Below are positions 16,178 through 22,737 of a stretch of DNA of 29,096 bases, one piece after another. Position numbers and translations under genes: made by a program. The DNA is taken from the NCBI GenBank assembly GCA_004554665.1, contig SFKY01000030.1, positions 1 to 29,096 of the forward strand. Reading direction: 5' to 3'. The notes under the pieces were generated by a model. That model saw only the letters and a list, made by a program, of their open reading frames with translations. It made no database searches and was not told the DNA's origin. This DNA is from Bacteroidales bacterium (GTDB taxonomy: Bacteria > Bacteroidota > Bacteroidia > Bacteroidales > Bacteroidaceae). Each line of letters opens with the position of its first letter. Within the stretch, counting starts at the first letter, position 1.

Positions 16178-16350
16178 AAAGGTAAAACGGTAAAACGGTA
16201 AAAAAGTGTAGGGACGCACGTTCGTGCGTCCGCTCTGCCAAAACCGTTTTATCCCTTTACTTTTTTACCTCTTTACCTTTACAAATGCCTTTCTGCGAGG
16301 TGGACCCACGAACGAACGTGCGTCCCTACACCGTTTTACCTTTACAAAAG
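16178..16350. repeat. GGTAAAACGG repeats with an embedded GTAGGGACGCACG inverted repeat
   Basis: Between the convergent rel and MerR genes. GGTAAAACGGTAAAACGG units run into TGTAGGGACGCACGTTCG (16207-16224), part of the hairpin GGACGCACG-TT-CGTGCGTCC. The same 18-mer returns inverted at about 16313-16330, then inverted GGTAAAACGG units to 16346. A middle copy of the T-rich units is at 16250-16284. The layout is a nested inverted repeat of about 170 bases without coding potential. It could fold strongly in RNA and may serve as a bidirectional end for the two genes. Confidence 0.7.
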
Positions 16351-16353
16351 CCT

Positions 16354-16704
16354 TTATACGATTCCGTCCAACTGTTTTTTCAACTCTTTCAGCTGGTCGC
16401 GTACCGTGATGAGGGTTTCCAGCACCTCACTGCTTCTGTCCACACCGCTACGGTTCTCGTTCAGCAACTTACGGGCAGCCGACAGCTTAAAGCCACGCAC
16501 CTTTACGAGCGTATAGATAGTCTTCAGCAACTCCAAGTCGGCTTCGGTGTACTGCCTTACCTTGTTGAGCGCCTGAACCTTCGGCCGTAGCTGCGGGAAC
16601 TCCTTCTCCCAATAACGCAACGCACTCTCGTTCACGCCGATGATGGCCGACACCTCCTTGATGGAGTAATACAATTTCAGATTCTTGTCCGTATTCAATG
16701 CCAT
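16354..16704 (-). CDS. MerR-family transcriptional regulator
   Basis: A 116-residue DNA-binding protein. The N-terminal winged helix is clear: YYSIKEVSAIIGVNESALRYWEKEFPQLRP in residues 12-41, followed by the second-wing region with VRQYTEADLELLKTI and a C-terminal coiled coil (VLETLITVRDQLKELKKQL) for dimerisation. No cysteine set or effector domain follows, so it is a small MerR-type regulator of unknown signal, common in Bacteroidota. It has its own promoter (16725-16753), converges on rel, and lies downstream of the small peptide gene without evidence of co-transcription. Confidence 0.93.
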   Translation of the reverse strand: MALNTDKNLKLYYSIKEVSAIIGVNESALRYWEKEFPQLRPKVQALNKVRQYTEADLELLKTIYTLVKVRGFKLSAARKLLNENRSGVDRSSEVLETLITVRDQLKELKKQLDGIV

Positions 16705-16724
16705 AGCTTACCTACTTTACCTTG

Positions 16725-16753
16725 CAAAAATACAAAAAATTCTCTATACTCAA
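16725..16753 (-). promoter_or_regulatory. Promoter of the MerR-family gene
   Basis: Minus-strand TATTTTTG at 16725-16732 matches TAnnTTTG and is followed by GCAA. A TTG lies at 16751-16753, with 18 bases between. The -7 element is 21 bases upstream of the ATG. Confidence 0.65.
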
Positions 16754-17148
16754 TTGCTATCGCACCAATATTTATCTCCAAGCCACGCATGCGCAGGCTC
16801 ATTATTGAGCCGTCATCCTCTATTACATAGCCAAAACAGCCATGCAGCACCCGATATGGCATGCAGCATAGCTGATTGGTTACAGATTTTATCTATAAAA
16901 ATACCGGGCGATAGGGTAAGATGCAGCCAAGAATATAGTGTTTGACTTATTTTTTTCATATAGTTGGAAGCCTATAAGCTACCTGCATTACCCTATTGTA
17001 ACGATTATCTTCTGCCACGAATCTTCCATCGAAAATCCACAGGAAAACAGGCCTGACCTGCATTTACCCTCGCCCGGTAATTATAACTCTGTTTGGCTCT
17101 CCCCACCTCAGGGATGCCACTCTTGCCGCACCGTAGACAGTTGCCGAA
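16754..17148. other. Gene-poor stretch, no supported feature
   Basis: About 395 bases between the MerR promoter and the small peptide gene. Short frames occur on both strands (for example 16938-17195, plus) but none has a recognisable family, a promoter or a plausible composition. Two close CATGCAGCA repeats are near 16843 and 16860. Nothing else stands out. Confidence 0.5.
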
Positions 17149-17325
17149 TCATTCCCACTCGCCGCCTTTTTTGGCCGCTGTGGAAAACTCGGTAACCGCA
17201 GGCTTATCCCACTGCATGTAGGAAGGTGCAGACTTGGCTGTACCACCCGTATTCGCCATAATCCCCCCCCCCTCAGACATTACCCGAAAGAGCGTGATGG
17301 TGGGTCTCTGATACGTTAGTTTCAT
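17149..17325 (-). CDS. Small MKxxYxxP-type peptide with a G10 tract, candidate phase-variable gene
   Basis: A 58-residue frame starting MKLTYQRPTITLFRVMSEGG and ending KKGGEWE. The opening MKxxYxxPxI and acidic, tryptophan-containing end resemble the many short uncharacterised Bacteroidales/Prevotella peptides; I know no function for them. Codons 18-21 (E-G-G-G) are encoded by GA followed by ten G. Losing one G would shift reading into a frame open to 17064; gaining one would stop early. A longer start at 17370 is possible but lacks the family-like N-terminus. No minus-strand TAnnTTTG is seen just upstream. The nearest promoter lies in the candidate invertible segment at 17553-17720 and would face this gene only after inversion. 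It could still be a chance frame, since no homologue can be checked here. Confidence 0.6.
   Translation of the reverse strand: MKLTYQRPTITLFRVMSEGGGIMANTGGTAKSAPSYMQWDKPAVTEFSTAAKKGGEWE
17263..17272 (-). repeat. Homopolymer G10 tract (C10 on plus strand) inside the small peptide gene
   Basis: Ten consecutive C on the plus strand. It is the only G/C homopolymer of this length I noticed in the window, and it falls within the first third of a short coding frame, the usual position of slipped-strand phase-variation tracts. Confidence 0.9.
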
Positions 17326-17533
17326 CTGATACGTCTTACTTTGATATTTAATATTCTTATTGTATAACATATTTCTTAAAAATGCGCATCCGCAATCTCA
17401 CGACTCCGGAGCGCGACAAAGATTATAAAAAAAGTTACATTCCACTCGTCCGTCTATACACCCATCTTGACAAAGGTGTACAACGGCGCTTTCCTTCATT
17501 CCACTCCATTATGGAATACATATCACATGCCAT

Positions 17534-17552
17534 CCTCTGTGGAAGAGGTGTG
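17534..17552 (+). repeat. Left inverted repeat arm (IRL)
   Basis: Sequence CCTCTGTGGAAGAGGTGTG; a perfect inverse of 17721-17739. Flanking bases on both sides do not match, so the repeat is exactly 19 bp. Confidence 0.95.
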
Positions 17553-17664
17553 CGATAGTGCGTAAACATTTAGTTTTCAACACTATGGATATGAAAGAAA
17601 GAGGACAACAATACTTGTAATCCCAACTTTTTTTATAATAGCTCCTAAAATTTTTACTGTACTA

Positions 17665-17696
17665 TTTGGCTGATTCAGAATGATTTACTATCTTTG
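17665..17696 (+). promoter_or_regulatory. Promoter inside the invertible segment
   Basis: TTTG at 17665-17668 and TATCTTTG at 17689-17696 are separated by exactly 20 bases, a near-ideal Bacteroidota -33/-7 pair. In the sequenced orientation transcription would start near 17703 and run right, antisense to the 3' end of the recombinase gene. There is no plus-strand gene until alaS at 19210. No such pair faces left within the segment. Confidence 0.7.
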
Positions 17697-17710
17697 TACC
17701 CATAAAATTT

Positions 17711-18724
17711 TTAATGCTTACACACCTCTTCCACAGAGGTGTTTTTTATTATCTCCCTGATGATTTTTCTGTTTGCGGTGGCCAGCACGCCATTTCCCGC
17801 CATGTTTACATACGTCCATGTGGTGCGGGTACTTGCATGGCCGAGCGCTTGGGCAATCACTGCCAGCTCCACACGATTGGCATAGGCACGGGTAGCCCAC
17901 GTGTGGCGTGGCACATAACTGCTGAGGGTGTGCCCGATGCCAGCCATGCGGGCGAGACAGCGCAGGGCGCGGTTGTAGCGGTAGAGCGCCAAGGTATAAG
18001 CCTTGTACAGTTCCTCATCGCTCACCCCCTCGGGCAACACCGGAAACGCATAGGTACCCCCTTTCCGTCTATAGCGATTCAGTATCTCGCGCATGCAGGG
18101 CTCGATGCCCACATGCACGTAGCGACCGGTCTTGCAGCGGAAGTAGCCGATGGCGTTGCCTCTCACCTGGGTACGCTTGAGCCGCACCACATCGGCAAAG
18201 GGCATGCCCATCGCATAGAAGCAAAACAGGAAGATGTCTCTCGCCAACGCCAGCCTACTCCCCGGAAGCAGCTTCAGCGCCCGCAGTTTGCGCAGGTCGG
18301 CCACCGTCACCGCCCGCTTAGCCGTAGGCACATTTCCGGTAAAGACACCCATAAAAGGATTGAGAGGAAGCCGCCTGTCGTTGGCTCCCACCTGGCGGTA
18401 AAGTGTGCGGAGCGACCGCAGATAGCACGACGAGGTGTTGCGGCACACGCCCCGTTCCTCCAACCAATGCGCATATTGTTGCAGCAACGCCTGATCGATA
18501 TCGCGCAGCGTTACTTGCCTTCCGTCAAGGAAAGCTTCAAAAGAGCGCAGAGCCGTACGATAGTTGCTCACGGTGCTGCGGCTTCGGTCATGAGTGCGGC
18601 TGGCAATATACCGGCATGCACGGTCAACAAAAGAGAGCAGGTGGATCGATTTGTTTTTAGCGACAGCTTGCTGAGTCTGTCTTTTCCTACCAAACGGAGG
18701 TTTTACAAAAATAGTGATTTTCAT
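17711..18724 (-). CDS. Tyrosine recombinase (Bacteroidales phase-variation invertase/integrase type)
   Basis: A 337-residue tyrosine recombinase. An N-terminal SAM-like core-binding domain (about 25-125) precedes the catalytic domain, which shows SSYVPRHTWAT (catalytic Arg about 273, His 274), LGHAST (His about 296) and TTWTYV with the likely nucleophile Tyr305. The first catalytic Arg, expected in the SFYxRGM motif of many Bacteroidales relatives, reads FYAMGMPF here, with Met in its place. I believe other phylum members share this Met but cannot verify it. The last codons overlap the right inverted repeat of the candidate invertible promoter, so inversion swaps only the terminal residues. 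With no transposition or conjugation genes nearby, a local DNA invertase is the best reading; a small integrated-element remnant is the alternative. Confidence 0.88.
   Translation of the reverse strand: MKITIFVKPPFGRKRQTQQAVAKNKSIHLLSFVDRACRYIASRTHDRSRSTVSNYRTALRSFEAFLDGRQVTLRDIDQALLQQYAHWLEERGVCRNTSSCYLRSLRTLYRQVGANDRRLPLNPFMGVFTGNVPTAKRAVTVADLRKLRALKLLPGSRLALARDIFLFCFYAMGMPFADVVRLKRTQVRGNAIGYFRCKTGRYVHVGIEPCMREILNRYRRKGGTYAFPVLPEGVSDEELYKAYTLALYRYNRALRCLARMAGIGHTLSSYVPRHTWATRAYANRVELAVIAQALGHASTRTTWTYVNMAGNGVLATANRKIIREIIKNTSVEEVCKH
17721..17739 (-). repeat. Right inverted repeat arm (IRR), inside the recombinase 3' end
   Basis: Perfect inverse of 17534-17552. It encodes part of the recombinase C-terminus (TSVEEVC). 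The third base of the Cys codon lies just outside the repeat and is T in the sequenced state and would be C after inversion; both are Cys codons. Confidence 0.95.
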
Positions 18725-18744
18725 AAACCTAATTCATTTAAAGA

Positions 18745-18769
18745 CGCAATTCGATATATTTAAATTGCG
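18745..18769 (-). promoter_or_regulatory. Stem-loop upstream of the recombinase start
   Basis: CGCAATT (18745-18751) and AATTGCG (18763-18769) form a perfect 7-bp inverted repeat around an 11-base AT-rich centre, 21 bases upstream of the recombinase ATG. It could be an operator or an mRNA hairpin limiting recombinase translation. The role is inferred from position. Confidence 0.4.
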
Positions 18770-18892
18770 GCTAAGATAAACAAAAAAACTCATACCGCCG
18801 TCACGAGTACCCTAATAATTGTTACAAAACAGGACTGACATTACTATAAATAGGCCTGTCCCGCCAAAGTCACACCGACACGGTTGCGAAAG

Positions 18893-18954
18893 CTAAATGC
18901 GGCATTTAGCCACCGTAAACGCCATCTTTAGCGCGCCAAAGGTGGCGTTTACGG
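18893..18954. repeat. Second copy of the 22-bp-period palindromic array
   Basis: Units are CTAAATGCGGCATTTAG (18893-18909, perfect palindrome), GTAAACGCCATCTTTAG (18915-18931, 22 bases on) and CCAAAGGTGGCGTTTAC (18936-18952). The last two also pair with each other as a 19-bp hairpin (18913-18931 with 18936-18954; one wobble, one mismatch) around the loop CGCG. No T-run follows on either strand, and it lies between divergent genes, so it is unlikely to be a simple terminator. Confidence 0.8.
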
Positions 18955-19171
18955 AAAAACTTGGTACATTCGCCTGCCACGCCACGGCATCATCCTGCAT
19001 ACCACAGCCTACTTCTATACCTTATTATATAGTATAGTGCGAGAGGAGGGGAAACAGACGGGATGACACATAGGCCAGGCTGACGGCTTGCCGGCTTCGC
19101 CCAAAACAATTTTCTCGGCCCAGGAAATCACATTAAACCACTATTCTCTTCGCTTAATCGATTTTTTGCTG

Positions 19172-19179
19172 TAACTTTG
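19172..19179 (+). promoter_or_regulatory. alaS promoter -7 element
   Basis: TAACTTTG followed by GC fits TAnnTTTG. It overlaps an in-frame TTG at 19177, ruling that codon out as the start of alaS and supporting the ATG at 19210. Confidence 0.65.
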
Positions 19180-19209
19180 CAGGCAGAAACTAAAAAGAAG
19201 ACTTATTAT

Positions 19210-21834
19210 ATGATGACAGCTAATGAAATCCGCGATTCGTTTAAGAAGTTTTTCGAATCGAAAGGACACACCATCGTACCCTCAGCTCCGATGGTTATCA
19301 AAGACGACCCCACACTGATGTTTACCAATGCGGGCATGAACCAGTGGAAAGACATCATCCTCGGCACCCGCGAGCCTGAACCACGCCGCCGTGCTGACTC
19401 GCAGAAATGTCTGCGTGTGAGCGGCAAGCACAACGATCTGGAAGAGGTGGGACATGACACCTACCACCACACTATGTTTGAGATGTTGGGCAACTGGAGT
19501 TTCGGCGACTACTTCAAGGAGGGAGCCATCGATATGGCTTGGGAGTATCTGGTAGACGTGCTGAGACTCGACCCCAAGGACCTCTACGTCACAGTGTTTG
19601 AGGGTAGCGAGGAGGAAAACCTGAAGCGCGACGACGAAGCTGCCTCATATTGGGCCAAGCACGTGCCGGCAGACCATATCATCAACGGCAACAAGCACGA
19701 CAACTTCTGGGAGATGGGCGACACAGGCCCCTGCGGACCTTGCTCAGAAATCCATCTCGACTCGCGTACGCCGGAGGAGAAGGCCAAGGTGCCCGGCCGC
19801 GAACTGGTAAACAAGGACAATCCTCAGGTGATTGAAATCTGGAACATCGTGTTCATGCAGTTCAACCGCAAGGCCGACGGCTCACTGGAGCCGCTCTCGA
19901 TGAACGTCATTGATACGGGTATGGGCTTCGAGCGACTGGTACGCGCCCTGCAGGGCAAGCACTCCAACTATGACACTGATGTCTTCCAACCTGTCATCGG
20001 CGAGATAGCCCGCCTCTCGGGCAAGGAATATGGCAAGGAAGAAGAGACCGATGTGGCCATGCGCGTAGTGGCAGACCACCTGAGAGCCGTGTCGTTCTCC
20101 ATCGCCGACGGCCAGCTGCCCAGCAATGCCAAGGCCGGCTACGTGATCCGCCGCATCCTGCGCCGCGCCGTGCGCTACGCCTACACGTTCTTGGGACAGA
20201 AAGAGGCGTTCATGTACAAGCTGCTGCCGGTATTTATCGGAGAGATGGGACAGGCTTACCCCGAACTGGTGGCCCAGAGAGAACTGATAGGCCGTGTGAT
20301 GAAGGAGGAGGAAGACTCGTTCCTGCGCACACTCGACAAGGGTATCGCCCTCTTGTCCAACGCTATCGACGCCCTCAAGGCCGAGGGCAAGACCCAGTTG
20401 GACGGCACACAGGCTTTCCGCCTGTTCGACACCTATGGTTTCCCGCTCGACCTTACCCAGCTTATCTGCCGCGAAAACGGCCTGACCGTAGACGAAGACG
20501 GCTTCAACGCCGAGATGGAGCAGCAGAAAGCCCGCGCACGCAATGCCGCACAGGTGGAAAATGGCGACTGGGAGACACTGATGGAGGGCGAGCAGCAGTT
20601 TGTGGGCTACGACTATACCGAGCACGAGTGCCATATCCTGCGCTATCGCAAGGTGACACAGAAGAAGCAGTCGTTCTATGAACTGGTGCTCGACTACACC
20701 CCGTTCTACGGAGAGATGGGTGGTCAGGTAGGCGACTGCGGTGTGCTGGTAAGCGAGAACGAGACAGTGGAGATCATAGACACCAAGCGCGAGAACAACC
20801 AGAGTGTGCACATCGTGAAGGCTTTGCCCCAGGATCCCAAGGCCGATTTCATGGCCTGTGTCGATACAGACAAGCGCAATGGCAGCGCCGCCAACCACAC
20901 GGCTACCCACCTGCTCGACTATGCACTCAAGCAGGTGCTCGGCGACCACGTGGAGCAGAAGGGCTCTTACGTCAGCGCCGACACGCTGCGCTTCGACTTC
21001 TCCCATTACCAGAAAGTGACCGATGAGGAGCTGCGCCAAGTGGAGCGTATGGTCAACACCATGATCCGCGAGGACCTGCCGCGCGACGAGCACCGCGACA
21101 CACCAATCGAGGAAGCCAAGAAACTGGGTGCCATCGCCCTCTTTGGCGAGAAATACGGCGACAAGGTGCGCGTGATCCGCTTCGGTCCGTCTTGCGAATT
21201 TTGCGGTGGCATCCACGCCACATCAACCGGACGCATCGGTATGTTCAAGATTATCTCAGAGAGCAGCGTGGCTGCCGGCATCCGCCGTATCGAAGCCAAG
21301 ACCGGCAAAGACTGCGAAGAGATGGTATATGCACTGGAAGACAGCATCAAGGCCATCCGCTCGATGTTCAACAATGCCAAGGACCTGCGCGCCGTCATCG
21401 AGAAATATATCGAGGAGCACGACAGCATGCGCAAAGACATAGACCAGTTCCGCGCACAGGCCGTGGAGCGCGCCAAGGACACGCTGGTGGAGAAGGCACG
21501 CACCATCAACGGCATCACCGTGGTGAGCACCATCCTGCCCATCGCCGCACAGGGTGCCAAGGACTTGGTCTTCAAGATCCGCCAGGCTATCCCCGAGAAC
21601 CTGCTCTGTGTATTGGGAACCGTAGACAACGGCAAGCCCATGCTGAGCGTGATGTTGAGCGACGACATGGTGGCCAACCACAATCTGAACGCCGGCCAGC
21701 TGGTACGCGAGGCCGCCAAACTGATTCAGGGCGGTGGCGGCGGACAGCCCCACTATGCTACAGCCGGAGGCCGAAACACCGATGGCCTGAGCGCAGCCGT
21801 GGACAAGGTCATCGAGACCGTGTGCAACGCATAG
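19210..21834 (+). CDS. alaS: Alanine-tRNA ligase
   Basis: A class II aminoacyl-tRNA synthetase of 874 residues, normal length. The aminoacylation core starts with TANEIRDSFKKFFESKGH, then DDPTLMFTNAGMNQWKD and RADSQKCLRVSGKHNDL. The editing domain has the zinc-binding NHTATHLLDYAL and the later CEFCGGIHAT. A coiled coil and the C-Ala domain (ending with the GGGGGQPHYATAGG segment) complete it. Two consecutive ATGs occur (19210, 19213); either is plausible. It has its own promoter and is followed 33 bases on by the DUF3667 gene in the same direction. Confidence 0.97.
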   Translation: MMTANEIRDSFKKFFESKGHTIVPSAPMVIKDDPTLMFTNAGMNQWKDIILGTREPEPRRRADSQKCLRVSGKHNDLEEVGHDTYHHTMFEMLGNWSFGDYFKEGAIDMAWEYLVDVLRLDPKDLYVTVFEGSEEENLKRDDEAASYWAKHVPADHIINGNKHDNFWEMGDTGPCGPCSEIHLDSRTPEEKAKVPGRELVNKDNPQVIEIWNIVFMQFNRKADGSLEPLSMNVIDTGMGFERLVRALQGKHSNYDTDVFQPVIGEIARLSGKEYGKEEETDVAMRVVADHLRAVSFSIADGQLPSNAKAGYVIRRILRRAVRYAYTFLGQKEAFMYKLLPVFIGEMGQAYPELVAQRELIGRVMKEEEDSFLRTLDKGIALLSNAIDALKAEGKTQLDGTQAFRLFDTYGFPLDLTQLICRENGLTVDEDGFNAEMEQQKARARNAAQVENGDWETLMEGEQQFVGYDYTEHECHILRYRKVTQKKQSFYELVLDYTPFYGEMGGQVGDCGVLVSENETVEIIDTKRENNQSVHIVKALPQDPKADFMACVDTDKRNGSAANHTATHLLDYALKQVLGDHVEQKGSYVSADTLRFDFSHYQKVTDEELRQVERMVNTMIREDLPRDEHRDTPIEEAKKLGAIALFGEKYGDKVRVIRFGPSCEFCGGIHATSTGRIGMFKIISESSVAAGIRRIEAKTGKDCEEMVYALEDSIKAIRSMFNNAKDLRAVIEKYIEEHDSMRKDIDQFRAQAVERAKDTLVEKARTINGITVVSTILPIAAQGAKDLVFKIRQAIPENLLCVLGTVDNGKPMLSVMLSDDMVANHNLNAGQLVREAAKLIQGGGGGQPHYATAGGRNTDGLSAAVDKVIETVCNA

Positions 21835-21867
21835 CCCACAGCCCCCAACACGAATATTGTCAGACCT

Positions 21868-22698
21868 GTGATTTGCCTTAACTGCCATACCGAGTTTGAA
21901 GGAGCTTACTGCCCGCAGTGCGGACAGAGCGCCAAGACCCAGCGTTTCACCGTGAGAAATGTCATGATGGCCACGCTGGAGGTATGGGGTATGGGCAACC
22001 GCAGTCTGCCACGCACCGTCTGGCACCTCTTCAGCCGTCCCGGCTACATGATAGGCGACTATCTCGACGGCAAGCGCATCGCCTTTTTCCCACCGGTAAA
22101 ACTGCTGTTTGTGCTGTGCGTGTTTTATGCGGTCGTAGTCTCGCTCTTAGGCTACGACAATCCTTCCGACGTACTGTCATCACTCACCGCCGAGGGTGCC
22201 AACAGCCAAGAACTGGCCAAGGCCACGCTGTCTATCTCCGGCCATTCGTTCTCGGTGATGAGCCTGACGGAGACCGCCTACCACCTGCTGCACTGGTTGG
22301 ACCACCACAAGGCCATCGAGCTGATCGGATTGCACTGTTTCTTCATGCTGTTCGCATGGCGCGTGTTTCGCAAGGCTCCCGCCCATCCTCAGACCACGCT
22401 GGCCGAAAACTTCTTTGCACAGGTTTTCATCAGCTGTCAGATGATGGCGCTCTCCATCGTCTATCTTCCTATCTTCGGCAGGCCCGATACGCTCCACAAC
22501 ATTTATCCCCTCCCCTCGCTGTTGCTGTTTGCCCTCTTCGCATGGGACTACAAACAGCTCTTCGGCTACTCGTGGAGAAAGACCATCAAGTGTACCCTGC
22601 TGGTGCATCTGTACACCTTTATCGTCTTTATCTTGGTGGTGGCGGCCATATTGGGCGTAGTGCTGATAGGGGCAGACACCGGGCCGGCCACCCAATAA
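21868..22698 (+). CDS. DUF3667 zinc-ribbon membrane protein
   Basis: A 276-residue integral membrane protein of unknown function. The N-terminus is a CxxC...CxxC zinc ribbon (C3, C6, C15, C18 in CLNCHTEFEGAYCPQCG), followed by the DUF3667 region with TVWHLFSRPGYMIGDYLDGK and PPVKLLFVLCVFYAVVVS. About five hydrophobic segments follow (near 72-92, 150-165, 183-205, 213-225 and 238-265). The start codon is GTG at 21868, needed to include the first cysteine pair. It lies 33 bases after alaS and 39 before the GH78-like gene, so it may be co-transcribed with both. Confidence 0.85.
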   Translation: MICLNCHTEFEGAYCPQCGQSAKTQRFTVRNVMMATLEVWGMGNRSLPRTVWHLFSRPGYMIGDYLDGKRIAFFPPVKLLFVLCVFYAVVVSLLGYDNPSDVLSSLTAEGANSQELAKATLSISGHSFSVMSLTETAYHLLHWLDHHKAIELIGLHCFFMLFAWRVFRKAPAHPQTTLAENFFAQVFISCQMMALSIVYLPIFGRPDTLHNIYPLPSLLLFALFAWDYKQLFGYSWRKTIKCTLLVHLYTFIVFILVVAAILGVVLIGADTGPATQ

Positions 22699-22737
22699 TA
22701 TTTGATGCAACTTATCACTTTGTAACTTATAAATGTC

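Larger units (their letters stand above)
17534..17739. promoter_or_regulatory. Candidate invertible promoter element bounded by 19-bp inverted repeats
   Basis: CCTCTGTGGAAGAGGTGTG at 17534-17552 is perfectly inverted at 17721-17739, enclosing 168 bases (17553-17720). The segment contains one promoter matching the phylum consensus (17665-17696, pointing right). Each repeat arm is itself partly palindromic (CCTCT-GTGGA-AGAGG). On the right side the palindrome extends to 8-bp arms (ACACCTCT and AGAGGTGT around TCCAC, 17722-17742), as expected for a tyrosine-recombinase core site. A tyrosine recombinase gene directly adjoins and overlaps the right arm. Inversion would place the promoter about 245 bases upstream of the small peptide gene. 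Inversion itself is inferred, not seen. Confidence 0.72.
18725..19209. other. Recombinase/alaS intergenic region
   Basis: About 485 bases between divergent genes. It holds a stem-loop next to the recombinase start (18745-18769), a palindromic array (18893-18954) and the alaS promoter element (19172-19179). No TAnnTTTG element for the recombinase was found on the minus strand; TATCTTAG near 18772 is only a partial match. No open frame here looks real. Confidence 0.6.

Noticed and set aside
16938..17195. Plus-strand 85-codon frame upstream of the small peptide gene
   Set aside because: No recognisable domain, no promoter and atypical composition; it overlaps the better-supported minus-strand peptide gene.
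17064..17246. Separate minus-strand gene overlapping the small peptide gene
   Set aside because: No family character or promoter. It matters only as the frame entered if the G10 tract loses one base.
17711..18724. Integrated prophage or conjugative transposon carrying the recombinase
   Set aside because: No phage, transfer or transposition genes and no tRNA attachment site around it; the invertible repeat arm inside its own 3' end points to a local DNA invertase.
19177..19209. TTG start for alaS at 19177
   Set aside because: Overlaps the TAACTTTG -7 element, so it would precede the transcript start.
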